In this document: positions 20,400-30,934 of the stretch, piece after piece
Position numbering within the stretch: position 1 is the first letter of the stretch
How the letters are laid out: each line of letters opens with the position of its first letter
Assembly (NCBI GenBank): GCA_023935145.1
Contig: CM043698.1
Span: 81,486,001-81,550,000, forward strand
Origin: Bretschneidera sinensis
Lineage: Eukaryota > Streptophyta > Magnoliopsida > Brassicales > Akaniaceae
Length of the DNA stretch: 64,000 nucleotides
Direction: 5' to 3'
The notes under the pieces: generated by a model
Told to the model about the DNA's origin: nothing
The model's input: the letters and a program-made list of their open reading frames with translations, nothing else
The model's database searches: none
Position numbers and translations under genes: made by a program

Positions 20400-20946
20400 T
20401 AAAATCGAAACTGGTGATCCAAATATGATTCAGTTTATTCTCACAACTCACTTTCTATATTACGGACATGCTGACATCCCAGGCTCACCCACAAGTCAAT
20501 TATTTTATATTTTTGCTTCTAAAACAACTAAATGTTAAAGGTTTGAACCTAAAACATCTACTTTCTCTCATAAAATCTAAACTAGTGATCTAAAACTAAT
20601 TCAGTTTGTTCTCACAACTCACTTTCTATGTTATGGGCATGTATTTCACATTTTCTTCCCCAAAACCACTAATGTTAACGGTTTGAATCAAAGACGGCTA
20701 CTTTCTCTCATAAAATCCAAACCAGTGATCCAAATCTAATTTGGTTTGTTCTTAAAACTCACTTTATATGTTATGGACATGCAAGTACCCTCGACTTGTC
20801 TACGAGACAAGTATTTCCTATTTTCGCCCCAAAAATCACTAAGTGTTAATGATTTGAACCAAAAATGTATACTTTCTCTCATAACATCCAAATCAGTTAT
20901 CTGAATCCGATTCAGTTTATTATCACAACTCACTTTATATATTATG
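20400..20946 (-). repeat. Tandem array, about 3-4 units of the 170-bp CACTA repeat
   Basis: Minus-strand units carry GAAAGTGAGTTGTGAGAA, ATTTTATGAGAGAAAGTA and AACACTTAGTGATTTTTGG, the same motifs as in 7870-9890. Unit 2, near 20640, lacks the GGATGAGCC segment. The array is shorter than in copy 1, so unit number varies between copies. Confidence 0.8.
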
Positions 20947-20962
20947 AAAGAATCTGAATCCG

Positions 20963-21168
20963 AATCCTTTCATGCATTTTGTTATATTTTATATATTGTT
21001 TATGATAGGAAAATGATGTTGTATCTCATCTTAAAAGAGTTGAGGATTAGATGAAATTTTTAATTTCAGTTGATGTATTTTTATACTGTTGCATATATGT
21101 GTTGTGCTGGTATGACAAAACGTGATGACACCGTCTCAGGGGTGGCCAACCTAGGATAGGTCGTTACA
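20963..21168 (+). repeat. T1 5' LTR, only the last 206 bp
   Basis: Matches the end of the 3' LTR at 33283-33493 (CATGCATTTTGTTATATTT, AGGAAAATGATGTTGTATCT, AGAGTTGAGGATT) and ends GGTCGTTACA. About 2 kb of the LTR is missing at the junction with CACTA copy 2. Confidence 0.85.
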
Positions 21169-21170
21169 AT

Positions 21171-21190
21171 TTTGATATCTGAGCATTAGG
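21171..21190 (+). other. T1 primer-binding site, methionyl-tRNA type
   Basis: TTTTGATATCTGAGCATTAGG-like sequence begins two bases after the LTR end. It resembles the TGGTATCAGAGC complement of initiator tRNA-Met with several substitutions. Confidence 0.6.
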
Positions 21191-21268
21191 TTTTATGATT
21201 TTGTAGACTGCATAAAAGTAAAAAAGTTGAAGATTAAAATAAATTATATCTTATCATAGAGTTTGAGG

Positions 21269-22566
21269 ATGCCACGTGGATGTGGTAGACCTAGAGTAAG
21301 AGTTATTAAGCTGAGAGGGCATGCTAGGCCCCTAATATTTACATAAGTCGAGGTTGAATCTGAGTATGTGGTTCCTAGAAAGGAACGTGTTTATAGTACA
21401 GTTGATACTAGTAGAGGTGTAAGAGATCGGAGTTGGGAGAGACGAGATAAGAGAAATTCTTGCTCGTTCTCTTAAGAGAATAAATGTAGTAAAGAATATA
21501 GTTGATAGTCTACAACATAGACTAGATGAGTAGGCTAGAGTAGATCCTGAGGTTATTGTAGATACAATGAGGGTGGATGTTCAAGAGGGGGAAAGCGAGT
21601 TTGTGCACGAGATGTAGAGAGATTGTTTTGTTAGATTCATTAAGTTGAACCCCATATCGTTTAGAGGATCTGTGGATCCTTCTGAGGCTGAGCTATGGGT
21701 GAAGCATGTAGAGGGGATTTTTGGTGTTTTACCAGTGACCGATATATAGAGGGTTTCTTTTGCTACGTTCAAGTTATAGGGATAGGTTTTAGAATGGTAG
21801 GAGGATATTCTTCCTAGATTGAGTGCAAATGTAGATTGACTTTTAACCTAGAATAAGTTTAAGGAGGTTTTCTTTAATAAATAATTTCTTTGTACCTTTA
21901 GGGCCTAGCATAAGAGATATTTTATTTACTTGAGGCAAAATTTATTTGCTATGGCTTAGTATAATAGCAGATTTCTCGCATTGTCGAGGTTTGTACCATA
22001 GTTGGTGGATACATAGGAAAACAAATAAAAAAAAATTATTAGCTAGATTACATTTTGAGATCATATCCTAATTATTTTACACGAGACATGAGAATTAAGT
22101 CAAATTGGTGGATGTAGCAGTTCAGATTGAGAAAAATGTGATGGAGTTTAGAGGAACAAGAGAGTGGCTGAAGAGACCTAGACATGAAGGTTCTAGAAGT
22201 GGTGGTGGTATGAGTATACAGGATAGAAGACCACCCTCGAGGGGGTATACTTATTTATAGGGACATATGATGGAGAGCCAGAGGCACATAGGCTTAATAG
22301 CTTCTATAACTCAGAGTATTGTTGGTAAGACCCCTAGATTTGGGAGATAATTTGTGAAAGATGAAAGATATGGTAGAGGTGGTAGTGTTGTGTTTGATAG
22401 AGAATGTAGGATATGTTATAGATGTAATCAAATAGGATATTTGGCTTGGAATTGTCCTACTTTGATGTGCTTTAATTATGGAGTGTGTGGACATATCAGT
22501 CTGGATTGTCCATTGGGGAGATCAATAGAGATGAATGATGGAGGTGTGGGGAGAGAACAATTATAG
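21269..22566 (+). pseudogene. T1 gag, heavily interrupted
   Basis: Starts MPRGCGRPRVRVIKLRGHAR. A capsid segment FLKLNPISFRGSVDPSEAE then WVKHVEGIFGVLPVTD is visible near 21628-21745. Two CCHC knuckles occur at about 22405-22515: CYRCNQIGYLAWNC (the usual His is Tyr-Leu here) and CFNYGVCGHISLDC (shifted spacing). More than fifteen in-frame stops, many TAG at expected Trp or Gln codons. Gag would package the element's RNA; this copy cannot be translated. Confidence 0.75.
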
Positions 22567-22689
22567 AGATGAGATGGATCTAGAAGTGTGCGGGGTAGAT
22601 CTTTAGGTAGATGAGTAATTAATAAGAAGTGGTGAGGCAGTTAGACACATCTTAGAGAGAGTAGAGTTTTTTAGTTTGACCTAGAATGA

Positions 22690-22980
22690 TGCATAAGCCA
22701 CTCTTGATGCTGTGATGGGCATTATATCTATTTTTGATAAACTTGTTAGATTGTTAATTGATTTTGGTACAACTCATTGTCTTGCATCAAGTGTTTTTAT
22801 GAAATCTATTGATGCTTATATTAGTCCCTTGATGCATGCTGTTATTATTGAGGTTCCTACTTGGGATAGGGTTATGATTAGAACTATTTATCGGGGTTGT
22901 GTAATCTATATAGCTGATATAGAGTTTGAAGCGGATTTGTTGCCTTTAGATATTATGATTTTGAGTTAATTTTGGGGATG
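22690..22980 (+). pseudogene. T1 aspartic protease remnant
   Basis: The 85-aa frame 22712-22969 shows VRLLIDFGTTHCLASSVFM, where the catalytic Asp-Ser/Thr-Gly triplet is Asp-Phe-Gly, followed by TIYRGCVIYIADIEFEADLL and then LPLDIMILS. In relatives the next part is a G-MDWL motif; here LS-stop-FWGMNWLF follows in sequence. The changed active-site triplet and the stop indicate an inactive protease. Confidence 0.7.
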
Positions 22981-23206
22981 AATTGGTTATTTGTATATCA
23001 TGCTTAGGTAGATTGTTTTAAGAAGAATGTAGTGTCCATGATACTTGGACAAGAGGAGTTTAAGTTTCAGAGAGAACGTAAGATACTAGTGAACTATCTT
23101 ATTTCTGGCCTGACTGCTAATAGATGGTTGGAGAAGGGTTATGAGGGGCATTTGGCATATATAGTGGATTCTAGAAAAAAAGGTTAGGAAGTTAAAAGAA
23201 ATCTTA

Positions 23207-23803
23207 GTAGTGAAAAAAAATTATGATGTGTTCCCTGAGGAGTTGTCTAGTTTGTCTCTTAGTAGGAAGATTAAGTTTTTTATTGAGGTGATTCTGGGAT
23301 CAGCACCTATATCTATAGCACCTTATAAAATGGCACCAGCTGAGTTGAGAGTAGATAAACAATTTATTCGACCTAGTATGTCTGTTTGGGGAGCCCCTGT
23401 GTTGTTTGTGAAAAAGAATGATAGAACAATGAGGTAGTGTATTGATTATAGACAGTTGAATAAGATCACCATCAAGAATAAACATCCTTTGCCTATGATA
23501 GATGATTTATTTGAGCAGTTACAGGGGGCTAGGGTGTTTTCTAAGATAGACCTGAGATTGAATTATCATCAGTTGAGGATAAAAAAGGGGGACGTGCCTA
23601 AGATTTCTTTTAGGACATGTTATGGCCATCATGAGTTCCTTATGATGCCATTTGGGTTGACTAATGCTTCTGTAGCATTTATGAATCTAATGAATCGGGT
23701 GTTTAAACCATTCTTGGATAGATTTTTTATTGTATTTATTGATGATATTCTGGTATATTCCATGAATGAAGAGGAACATGTGCAACATTTAGATATAGTG
23801 TAG
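23207..23803 (+). pseudogene. T1 reverse transcriptase, one stop
   Basis: Two frames in the same phase, 23210-23437 and 23456-23803, are separated by a TAG at 23436 where Trp is usual before CIDYRQLNK. Visible motifs: YDVFPEELSSL (entry), [69 protein letters not shown] and [12 protein letters not shown], in which the active site is FIDD (YxDD family, first Asp pair intact). This is the best-preserved part of the element. The next stop is at the end of QHLDIV. Confidence 0.85.
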
Positions 23804-23949
23804 AAAATTCTGAGAGAGAAATTGTATGCAAAGTTCTCTAAGAGTGAGTTTTGGTTGAATGAAATATCCTTCTTATGGCATGTTGTGTCAAGAGATGGTA
23901 TAGCGGTTGACCCACAGAAAGTGGAGGTAGTGTTGAATTAGGAAAGGCC

Positions 23950-24400
23950 CATTAGTGTGACTGAAATTAGAAGCTTTTTGGGGTTGGCTGGTTATTATAA
24001 GAGGTTTATCAAAAAAATTTATATTATTGTTGTACCATTGACTAGATTAACTAGGAAGGAAGTGAAGTTTATATGGTCAGAAGAATGTGAGAAGAGTTTC
24101 CAGCTGTTGAAAGAGAACTTGATTACTGTTCCGATATTAATGCTTCCTTCTAGTAATGAAGGATTTGTGGTATATAGTGATGCGTCGCATCAGGGGTTGG
24201 AATGTGTGTTGATACAACATGGGAGAGTTATAACCTATGCATCTAGGCAATTAAAGAACCATGAGAGACATTACCTGACCCATGATTTAGAATTAGCTGC
24301 CATACTGTTTGCATTGAAGATTTAAAGACATTATTGTATGGAGCCACTTGTAAGATTTTCACTGATCAGAAGAATTTAAAGTATTTACCTTCCTAGAGGA
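23950..24400 (+). pseudogene. T1 RNase H domain
   Basis: The frame 23957-24325 reads [19 protein letters not shown] (connection region), [20 protein letters not shown], then [19 protein letters not shown] with the first catalytic Asp, then [20 protein letters not shown] and [12 protein letters not shown] stop at 24323 cuts the end (RHYCM follows). In an intact element it removes RNA from the RNA-DNA hybrid. Confidence 0.8.
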
Positions 24401-24689
24401 ATTTGAGGCAGGAAAGGTAGATGGAGTTGATTAGTGACTATGAAAATATGATTCACTGTCATCCAATGAAGATAAATGTGGTCGTTGATGTGTTGAGTAG
24501 AAAGTCTACCGGGAGATTAGTTGTGATTAGGAGTTATGATATGAATTTGATGGTAGAAATGAGAGAGATGAGAATGCAGTTGAGTGTTAGTGATAAAGGA
24601 GTGTTGATGGCTAATATGATAGTACAACCTTCTATTGTTGAATGTTGTTGGAAATGTAGAGTAGAGATGAGCAGATAAAGAAGATCAAA

Positions 24690-25790
24690 CAAGAGGTGTT
24701 GAGTGGGAAGCAGACTTAGTTCAGAATCAGGAAGGATGATATGGTGATATTGGGACATATGATTTGTATTCCCAATGATGTTGAAATGAAAAAGAAGATT
24801 TTCAGGGAGGCTCATGATTCTATGTATTCGATGGATATAGGTAATAATAAGATGTATAAGGGGTAGACAAAATTATTAGTGGTCAGGAATGAAGAGGAAT
24901 GTTGCTGAGTACATTTCTAGATATTTGGTTTGTCAACAGAAGAAGTCTGAGAATAGACATCCAGTAGGTTTACTATAGCCTTTTCCAGTGCCAGAGTGGC
25001 CATGACAGAATGATAGTATGGATTTCGTTTTAGGTTTGCCCCGTACCTAGAAAAGCAATGATACTGTGTGGGTGATTGTAGATAGACTTTCTAAGTCATT
25101 CCATTTTCGTTAAGATTACTTAGAGTCCTGAAAAATTGGTTGAGCTATATGTAGTAGAGATATTGAGATTGCATGGGGTACCTTTGAGTATTGAGCATTA
25201 TATCATATAGAGATGCTAGATTTACTTCTAGATTTTGGATGGGTTTTTAGAAAACTATGGGTACACAATTGCAATTTACTACTACTTTCCATCCTTAGAC
25301 ATATGGGCAGACAGAGAGGATTATTAGAATACTAGAAGATATGCTGAGAGCAAGTGTATTAAGTTTCTCAGTGAGATGTGATGCTTATTTATCGTTGATT
25401 ATCTCCATGGAAGAGTGTTTTGAGATTTAGAAAGAAATGAAAATTAAGTCCAAGGTTTGTGGGGCCCTATGAAGTGAATGAGAGAGAGTTTGACCAGTAG
25501 CTTATAGATTGGATTTGCCTTCAGAAACGAAGCAATTACATAATGTGTTTTATGTTTTACTTTTGAGGGAGTGTTTACATGATGAATCCCATGATATTCC
25601 GAGTTAGGCTGTAGAACTTCAAGAAGATTTTAATTTTATGCAAGTATCAGTCATAATCCTAGGCAGAAAAGAACAAGTCTTGCATAATTAAGTTATTCCT
25701 TTAGTTTAAGTTTTACGGCAGAACAAAATGTTGAAGAAATTACTAGGGAGCATTAGGCAAGAATGAGGAAAGAGTACCGTCAGCTTTTTC
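24690..25790 (+). pseudogene. T1 integrase and C-terminal chromodomain, many stops
   Basis: HHCC-type segment: EAHDSMYSMDIGNNKMYKG then a region ending FGL-CQQKKS-type sequence near 24935. Core: SMDFVLGLPRT-stop-KSNDTVWVIVDRLSKS (about 25015-25100), then a degraded second half with a TDGQ-like segment near 25300. C-terminal: FVGPYEV-like near 25455, VAYRLDLPS near 25500 and VFYV near 25545. Then IPLV-stop-VLRQNKMLKK near 25690-25740 corresponds to the chromodomain typical of Tekay elements. The chromodomain is thought to direct insertion to heterochromatin. Confidence 0.7.
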
Positions 25791-25843
25791 ATGAGTTAGG
25801 TAAGGAAATTTCATGGACGAAATTTTTATAAGGTGGGTAGAAT

Positions 25844-27363
25844 TGTAGTACTCGTGTTCATAAAATAAGGGTGAAGAAGTAATTTTATATATATTATATT
25901 TAATTAAATAATTCATTGATTAAAGATTTACTATTTATTCGAAATAATATTTGAAAGATAATATTGAAAATTTTATTGAAAAAAGTTAGAAATTTATGAA
26001 GAAGAAAGTATTGAAATTTTTTTTTAATTTGAAGTTGAAATGAAAGAATTTTGAAGAAAAATATTGACTGAAGTTGAGGAAAAAAAATAAAAAAAAAATT
26101 GGAAGAAAACATAATTTTTTTTTATATTTATCTATGATTTTTATAAAATTTTTGGAACAAAGAAAATATGAAAATTTTGATTTTTAAAAGGTAAATGGCA
26201 CAATTGTAATTATGTAATGGCAAAACAATAATTATGTAATGGCAAAAGAGTAAATTTTAAATGATGGCAGAATTGTAAATAACCAATAGCGAATATGTAA
26301 ATTGTATTAAAAAAATTTGCAGTCTTCACTAAAGTGGCGGAAGAAAAAAAATTGCCTTTGAATGGTGAGAAAAAAAAATTTTGAACGGTGAAGCAATGGA
26401 GGAAAGAAAAAATGCAAAACCTTATATTGTCTCTGAGCCATTAGTGCCTTCAGGGACATTCATTTTTTTTTTTTCAAAATTTCAAGGTTTTCCTCCTTTC
26501 TTCAATTCAAATTTCTTAGCAAAAGGGTTATAAAGAAAATCTCCAAATATTAGAGATAGTACAATAATCCAATTACAATAACAAGATTTCATCATATTTG
26601 AGGTGTTGGTGATCAACACTCTCAAGAAATTGCGGAAAGGAGCAGGAAAGGCAAAGAGGTGATCCACAGGTAGTTTTAAGTGCTATGTGGTCACTTAGAT
26701 TTACTTTTAGTAATCGAGAAAAATATGAAATATAAAATGATGATATTTAAATTAAGTGTTGAATTATAATTATTTGATGATAAATGATAGTTGGCTAGTT
26801 GATATTGTGAATAATTGATATGTTGAAAATTTATTATATGAGAAGTAATATTATTGAAATAATAGGTTGATGAAATATATAATGAAAGGATAAATGAAAT
26901 TCTTAACAAGCCATGATTGATAATTTGATATGAGATATGAGAAAACAATTTAATATGTATATAATAAAATAATAATTTTGAGAAAGAGATAGTTGAATTG
27001 AATACTTTGATGTATACTTGCTTGCATGTTATTGTTTATATGCATAAAGGGAAGACCAGCAAGGCAGATATTCTGGCTAAGAAAACGAGGAAGGCAACTG
27101 ATCTAGATGAGAAGACAAGGAAGGTAGCTGGTCTGGTTAAAACATGTTGACTTGTAGGAAGACGTTCCCATATGATAATATGAAATAATGAGATGATGTG
27201 ATGAAAAGAAAGAAAGAAAGATGATTTAAACACATGCATTTATTTATTTGGTTATTTTATTATTATTGATTGAGATGCTAAAGTATCAGTCGTGATTGTG
27301 AAATTATTGATAGACAAATGAGTTTCACTGAGAGACAGATATGATCAGAAAGAACTATGAAAG
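25844..27363 (+). repeat. T1 3' LTR, left part
   Basis: Starts TGTAGTACTCGTG after a purine-rich run (25831-25843). Its start aligns with the end of the minus-strand solo LTR at 49067. Two units of a repeat (AAGGCAACTGATCTAGATG and AAGGTAGCTGGTCTGGTT) near 27090-27140 correspond to the longer array at 47600-47940. The Copia insertion breaks it at 27363/27364. Confidence 0.85.
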
Positions 27364-27674
27364 TGTTAGCTGATTTGTTTAGAATTGCTGCCACGTTGTC
27401 AAAAAGGTCATTTATTTTGTTTTGAATATTTCAAAGTATTGTTTCCTAGTTTTTAGGAGTTTGTTATTTTCTAATTAATCATGTGTGTAATCACAGCTTA
27501 TTTTTAGGACCATCATCTTAGTGGTTAGTTATTATTTTCAAGTCTTTTAATGTAAGTTTTGAATTCAATAAAATGACTTCTCCTTCGATATATTCTCGTG
27601 TGTTCTTCTCTTCAAAATAGTCATCGTTATTTCCTTCAAAGTTGTCTTTGTTTTCTGTTGCAACTTCAAAAACA
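27364..27674 (+). repeat. Copia-1 5' LTR (311 bp)
   Basis: Starts TGTTAGCTGATTTGTTTAG and ends CTTCAAAAACA. The 3' copy (30916-30934 plus 32469-32764) is nearly the same, differing for example at the first base pair (AG for TG). It is followed after a few bases by the primer site TTGATATCAGAGC (27679-27691). Confidence 0.85.
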
Positions 27675-27736
27675 AAAATTGATATCAGAGCTTTCTTCTT
27701 AAGGAACCTGTGAGAGTTTGAGATTGAATTCAAGTG

Positions 27737-28640
27737 GATGTCATTGACGCAGAAGCCAGTTTTTCATCGATTTCTCCTCCAGTGTTCGACGGAGAAAATT
27801 ATCAGATTTGGATTGTGAGAATGGAGACCTACTTGGATGCAATGGATCTCTAGGAAGCTGTAAAAGAGGATTACGAAGTTCCTCCTCTGCCAAACAACCC
27901 CACAGTGGCCCAGATCAAGAATCGCAAGGACAGAAAAATGGGGAAGTCAAAAGCAAAGGCCTATATGTTTGCTGCCATCTCATCGACTATCTTCACCCAA
28001 GTCATGTCACTCAAATCAACAAAAGCAATATGGGATTATCGCAAAACAGAGTATAAAGGAAATGAGAGGATTAGAGGGATGCAAGTGCTGAATTTGATCA
28101 GAGATTTTGAACTGCAGAAAATGAAGGAATTAGAAACCATTAAAGAATATTCTGACAAACTTCTAAGAATTGCTAATAAGACTGCTCGGTTCTGATCTAC
28201 CTGACTCAAGGATTGTTGGAAAATCCTAGTAACGGTGCCTGAAAAGTTTGAAGCAACCATTACAACCTTGGAGAACACCAAGGGGATCTGTCCAAGATTA
28301 CCTTGGCAGAGCTCTTAAATGCTTTAGAAGCACAAGAGCAAAGAAGGGTCATGAGGCAAGAAGGAGTCGTTGAAGGAGCACTGCCAGTCAAGCATCAAGA
28401 AGGAAGGAAAATAAGGAAGAAGAACAAGAAGAATTTTGCTACAAGTGGCGATACTACAACAAATAGCAACAAGAACAAGACTGGAGGTACGAAGGAAAAT
28501 CATCCTCCATGCCAACATTGTGGCAGAAAGGGTCATCCTCCTTTAAATGCTGGAGGAGACCTGATGAAAAATGCAGCAGGTGTAACCAACTTGGTCATGA
28601 ATCTGTGATTTTCAAAAGTAAAAATCAGCAACAAGAAGTA
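27737..28640 (+). pseudogene. Copia-1 gag with two zinc knuckles, broken
   Basis: Starts MDVIDAEASFSSISPPVFDG then NYQIWIVRMETYLDAMDL-stop. Continues KAKAYMFAAISSTIFTQV, STKAIWDY, MQVLNLIRDFELQKMKE and YSDKLLRIANKT: the UBN2-type gag fold. A stop follows ARF at 28193. A frame change occurs in the nucleocapsid: CQHCGRKGHPPLN in one frame and KCWRRPDEKCSRCNQLGHES in another give two CCHC knuckles (second knuckle's last Cys is Phe: VIFK). It cannot be translated as one protein. Confidence 0.8.
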
Positions 28641-28659
28641 GATTCTCAAGTTACTGATC

Positions 28660-29905
28660 AAGAGGAGGAGGATCAGCTCTTTATTGCTACTTGTTTCTCA
28701 GGCAGTGATTCAAGTGAGAGCTGGTTAATTGATAGTGGTCGCACTAATCATATGACACATGATAAGGAGTTGTTCAAGGAATTAAGAAGCAAGAGACTTC
28801 AACAGTCAGAATTGGAAATGGACAACATATAGCAGTCAAGAGAAAAAATACAATTGCAATTGCAAGTTGTTTGGGTACAAAACTTATCTTTAATGTTCTC
28901 TATGTTCCAGAAATTGACCAAAATCTGTTAAATGTTGATCAGTTGATAGAGAAAGGCTTCAAAGTACAATTTGAAGACAAATATTGCCTGATAAAGGATG
29001 CATCTGGTCAAGAGATGTTCAACATCAAGATGAGAGGAAAGAGCTCACACATAACCCATTTGAGGAGGAACAAGCTGCTTTTCCTACCAAGGAAAGTGTC
29101 TCAGAGATATGGCACAAGAGGCTCGGTCATTATCATCATCAAGGACTACTACTACTTCAAAAAAAGCAATTAGTAAAGGATTTACCTCTTTTAAAAGATC
29201 ATCTTCCTTACTGCAAAGCATGTCAATATGGAAAACAACACAAACAACCATATCCAAAAACAGCTTGGAAAGCAACACAGAAGCTACAATTGATCCACAC
29301 TGAATGTGTTGGATTTTATTTTTTAAATGCAAATCAAAAGTTTCTAGAATATTCTGAAAATTTAAAACTAGAATTAAAAATGAGAGTGGCTGCAAAATTC
29401 AGACATTGAGAATAGACAACGGCAAGGAGTACACATCTGCAGTATTCAATCAATTTTGTGAGGATGCAGGCATTGAACATCAACTAACGGCTCCCTTCAC
29501 TCCACAACATAATAGAGTCAGTGAGAGGAGAAATCGATAGATCCTGGAAATGACAAGATGTATGTTACATGAGAAGAATTTGCCAAAGAAATTCTAGGCA
29601 GAGGCAGCAAACACTGCGGTTTTTCTCCAAAATAGGCTACCCACAAAAGCATTGAAGGAGCAGACACCATTTGAAGCTTGGTATGGATATAAACCATCTC
29701 TAAACTTCCTTAAGGTGTTTGGCCGTTTGCGCTTCACCTATGTTCTTCAGGTTAAGCTTGATAAACTAAACAAGAAGGCAGTACAAGGCATCTTCATAGG
29801 CTAGAGCACAATATCCAAGGCTTACAAAGTCTTTCAGCCACAAACAAGGAATATTGTCATAAACAAAGATGTGCATTTTGTGGAAAATGAAGAATGGAAC
29901 TAGGA
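28660..29905 (+). pseudogene. Copia-1 protease, pre-integrase and integrase core
   Basis: Protease: ESWLIDSGRTNHMTHDKELF, with the catalytic DSG, at about 28719-28778. FNVLYVPEIDQNLLNVDQLI follows near 28895. Pre-integrase: IWHKRLGHYHHQGLLLLQKK then CKACQYGKQHKQPYP (HHCC zinc site) at 29106-29260. Integrase core: LRIDNGKEYTS near 29410, GIEHQLTAPFTPQHNRVSER near 29470, then LPKKF-stop-AEAANTAVFLQNRLP near 29580. A frameshift lies between 28830 and 28870, another near 29100, and stops occur in the integrase. It would have cut and inserted cDNA. Confidence 0.8.
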
Positions 29906-30139
29906 GACTTCAAAGGACTTAAATCAACTGAAGCTAAATTTTACTGTCAGAAATGTTGATGAGCAGAGAAATGACAATTGGCAGAGTGAGATAGTGGACA
30001 GTATTCCAGTTAGAGGCACTAGATTGCTCGCTGATATTTATCAGAGATGCAACATTGCAGTTTGTGAGCCTGCAAGTTATGATGAGGCAGAGTCAAGATA
30101 AAGTTTTCATTTGTTAAAAGAAGTATGCAAAGAAAATTC

Positions 30140-30903
30140 TCAAGAAGTTTCATATTGAAGATTGCAAGTCAATGAGCACTCCTATGAATCAAAAGGAAAA
30201 GTTAAGCAAGGAAGATGGAACCGAAAAAATGGATGAGGCACACTTTAGCAGTTTGATTTGGTGCCTGATGTATCTTACAGCAACAAGACCTGACATCTTG
30301 ATTTTTGTGAGCATTTTATCTCGGTTCATGCACTGTGCAAGTGAAATGCACTTCAAGGCTGCTAAAAGGGTGGTTAGATACATCAAAGGCACAATCAATG
30401 TTGGCATCAAGTTCAAGAAAAGTAAGGAGTTCAAGTTGTTTGGTTTTTCTGACAGTGACTTGGCAGGATCCATTGATGGCATGAAAAGTATTTCAGGGTA
30501 CTGCTTTAGTTTTAGATCAGGAGTTTTTTCATGAAGTTTGAAAAAACAAGAAACAGTAGCTCAATCTACTGTTGAAGCAGAGTTTGTTGTTGCAATTGCT
30601 TCTTTAAATCAAGCTTTATGGCTGAGGAAGATATTGAGTGATCTTCATCTTGATAAGAAAGAAGACACTAAGATCTTTATTGATAATCAAGCTGCAATAG
30701 CTATTTCTCACAATCAAGTTTTTCACGGGAAAACTAAACATTTCAACATCAAGCTGTTTTTCTTGAGGGAAGTGCAGAAGAATGGTGCTGTAACTCTTGT
30801 TTATTGCAGAACAGATGAGCAAATAGCTGATGTTTTTACTAAACCATTACCAGTTAGCAAGTTCGAGTTTTCGAGATTGAAACTTGGTGTTTGCAGTCTC
30901 TAA
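30140..30903 (+). pseudogene. Copia-1 RNase H region, RT catalytic part missing
   Basis: Frames 30172-30534 and 30538-30903 are in the same phase and are split by one TGA at 30532-30534. They show the end of RT (MSTPMNQKEKLSKEDG, RPDILIFVSILSRFMH, AAKRVVRYIKGT) and RNase H (FGFSDSDLAGSIDGMKSISG, TVEAEFVVAIASLNQALWLR, IFIDNQAAIAISHNQVFHG, ADVFTKPLP). Sequence upstream (about 30000-30130) jumps straight from the integrase C-terminal region into the end of RT, without the YVDD site. The element therefore depended on others or was already dead. Confidence 0.85.
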
Positions 30904-30934
30904 AGCAAGGAGGAGAGTTAGCTGATTTGTTTAG

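Larger units (their letters stand above)
19577..20946 (-). mobile_element. CACTA-type transposon, 3' portion (copy 2)
   Basis: Begins on the plus strand with CACTACAAGAAAATTG, the CACTA terminus. Subterminal repeats (TTTGCGATGG, TACGACGACAAG, TTTGCAACC) fill 19600-19960. Next comes an AT-rich stretch shared in reverse with 10170-10260, a short last exon (20286-20215), and a partial tandem-repeat array of the same 170-bp unit as copy 1. The element is cut at about 20946, where the broken T1 LTR starts. It is an inverted copy of the same family as 7541-10629. Confidence 0.75.

Noticed and set aside
20440..20960. Possible CRISPR-like or origin-like repeat spacing
   Set aside because: The units are about 170 bp, contiguous, diverged and part of a CACTA element; there are no short repeats with unique spacers, and the DNA is eukaryotic.
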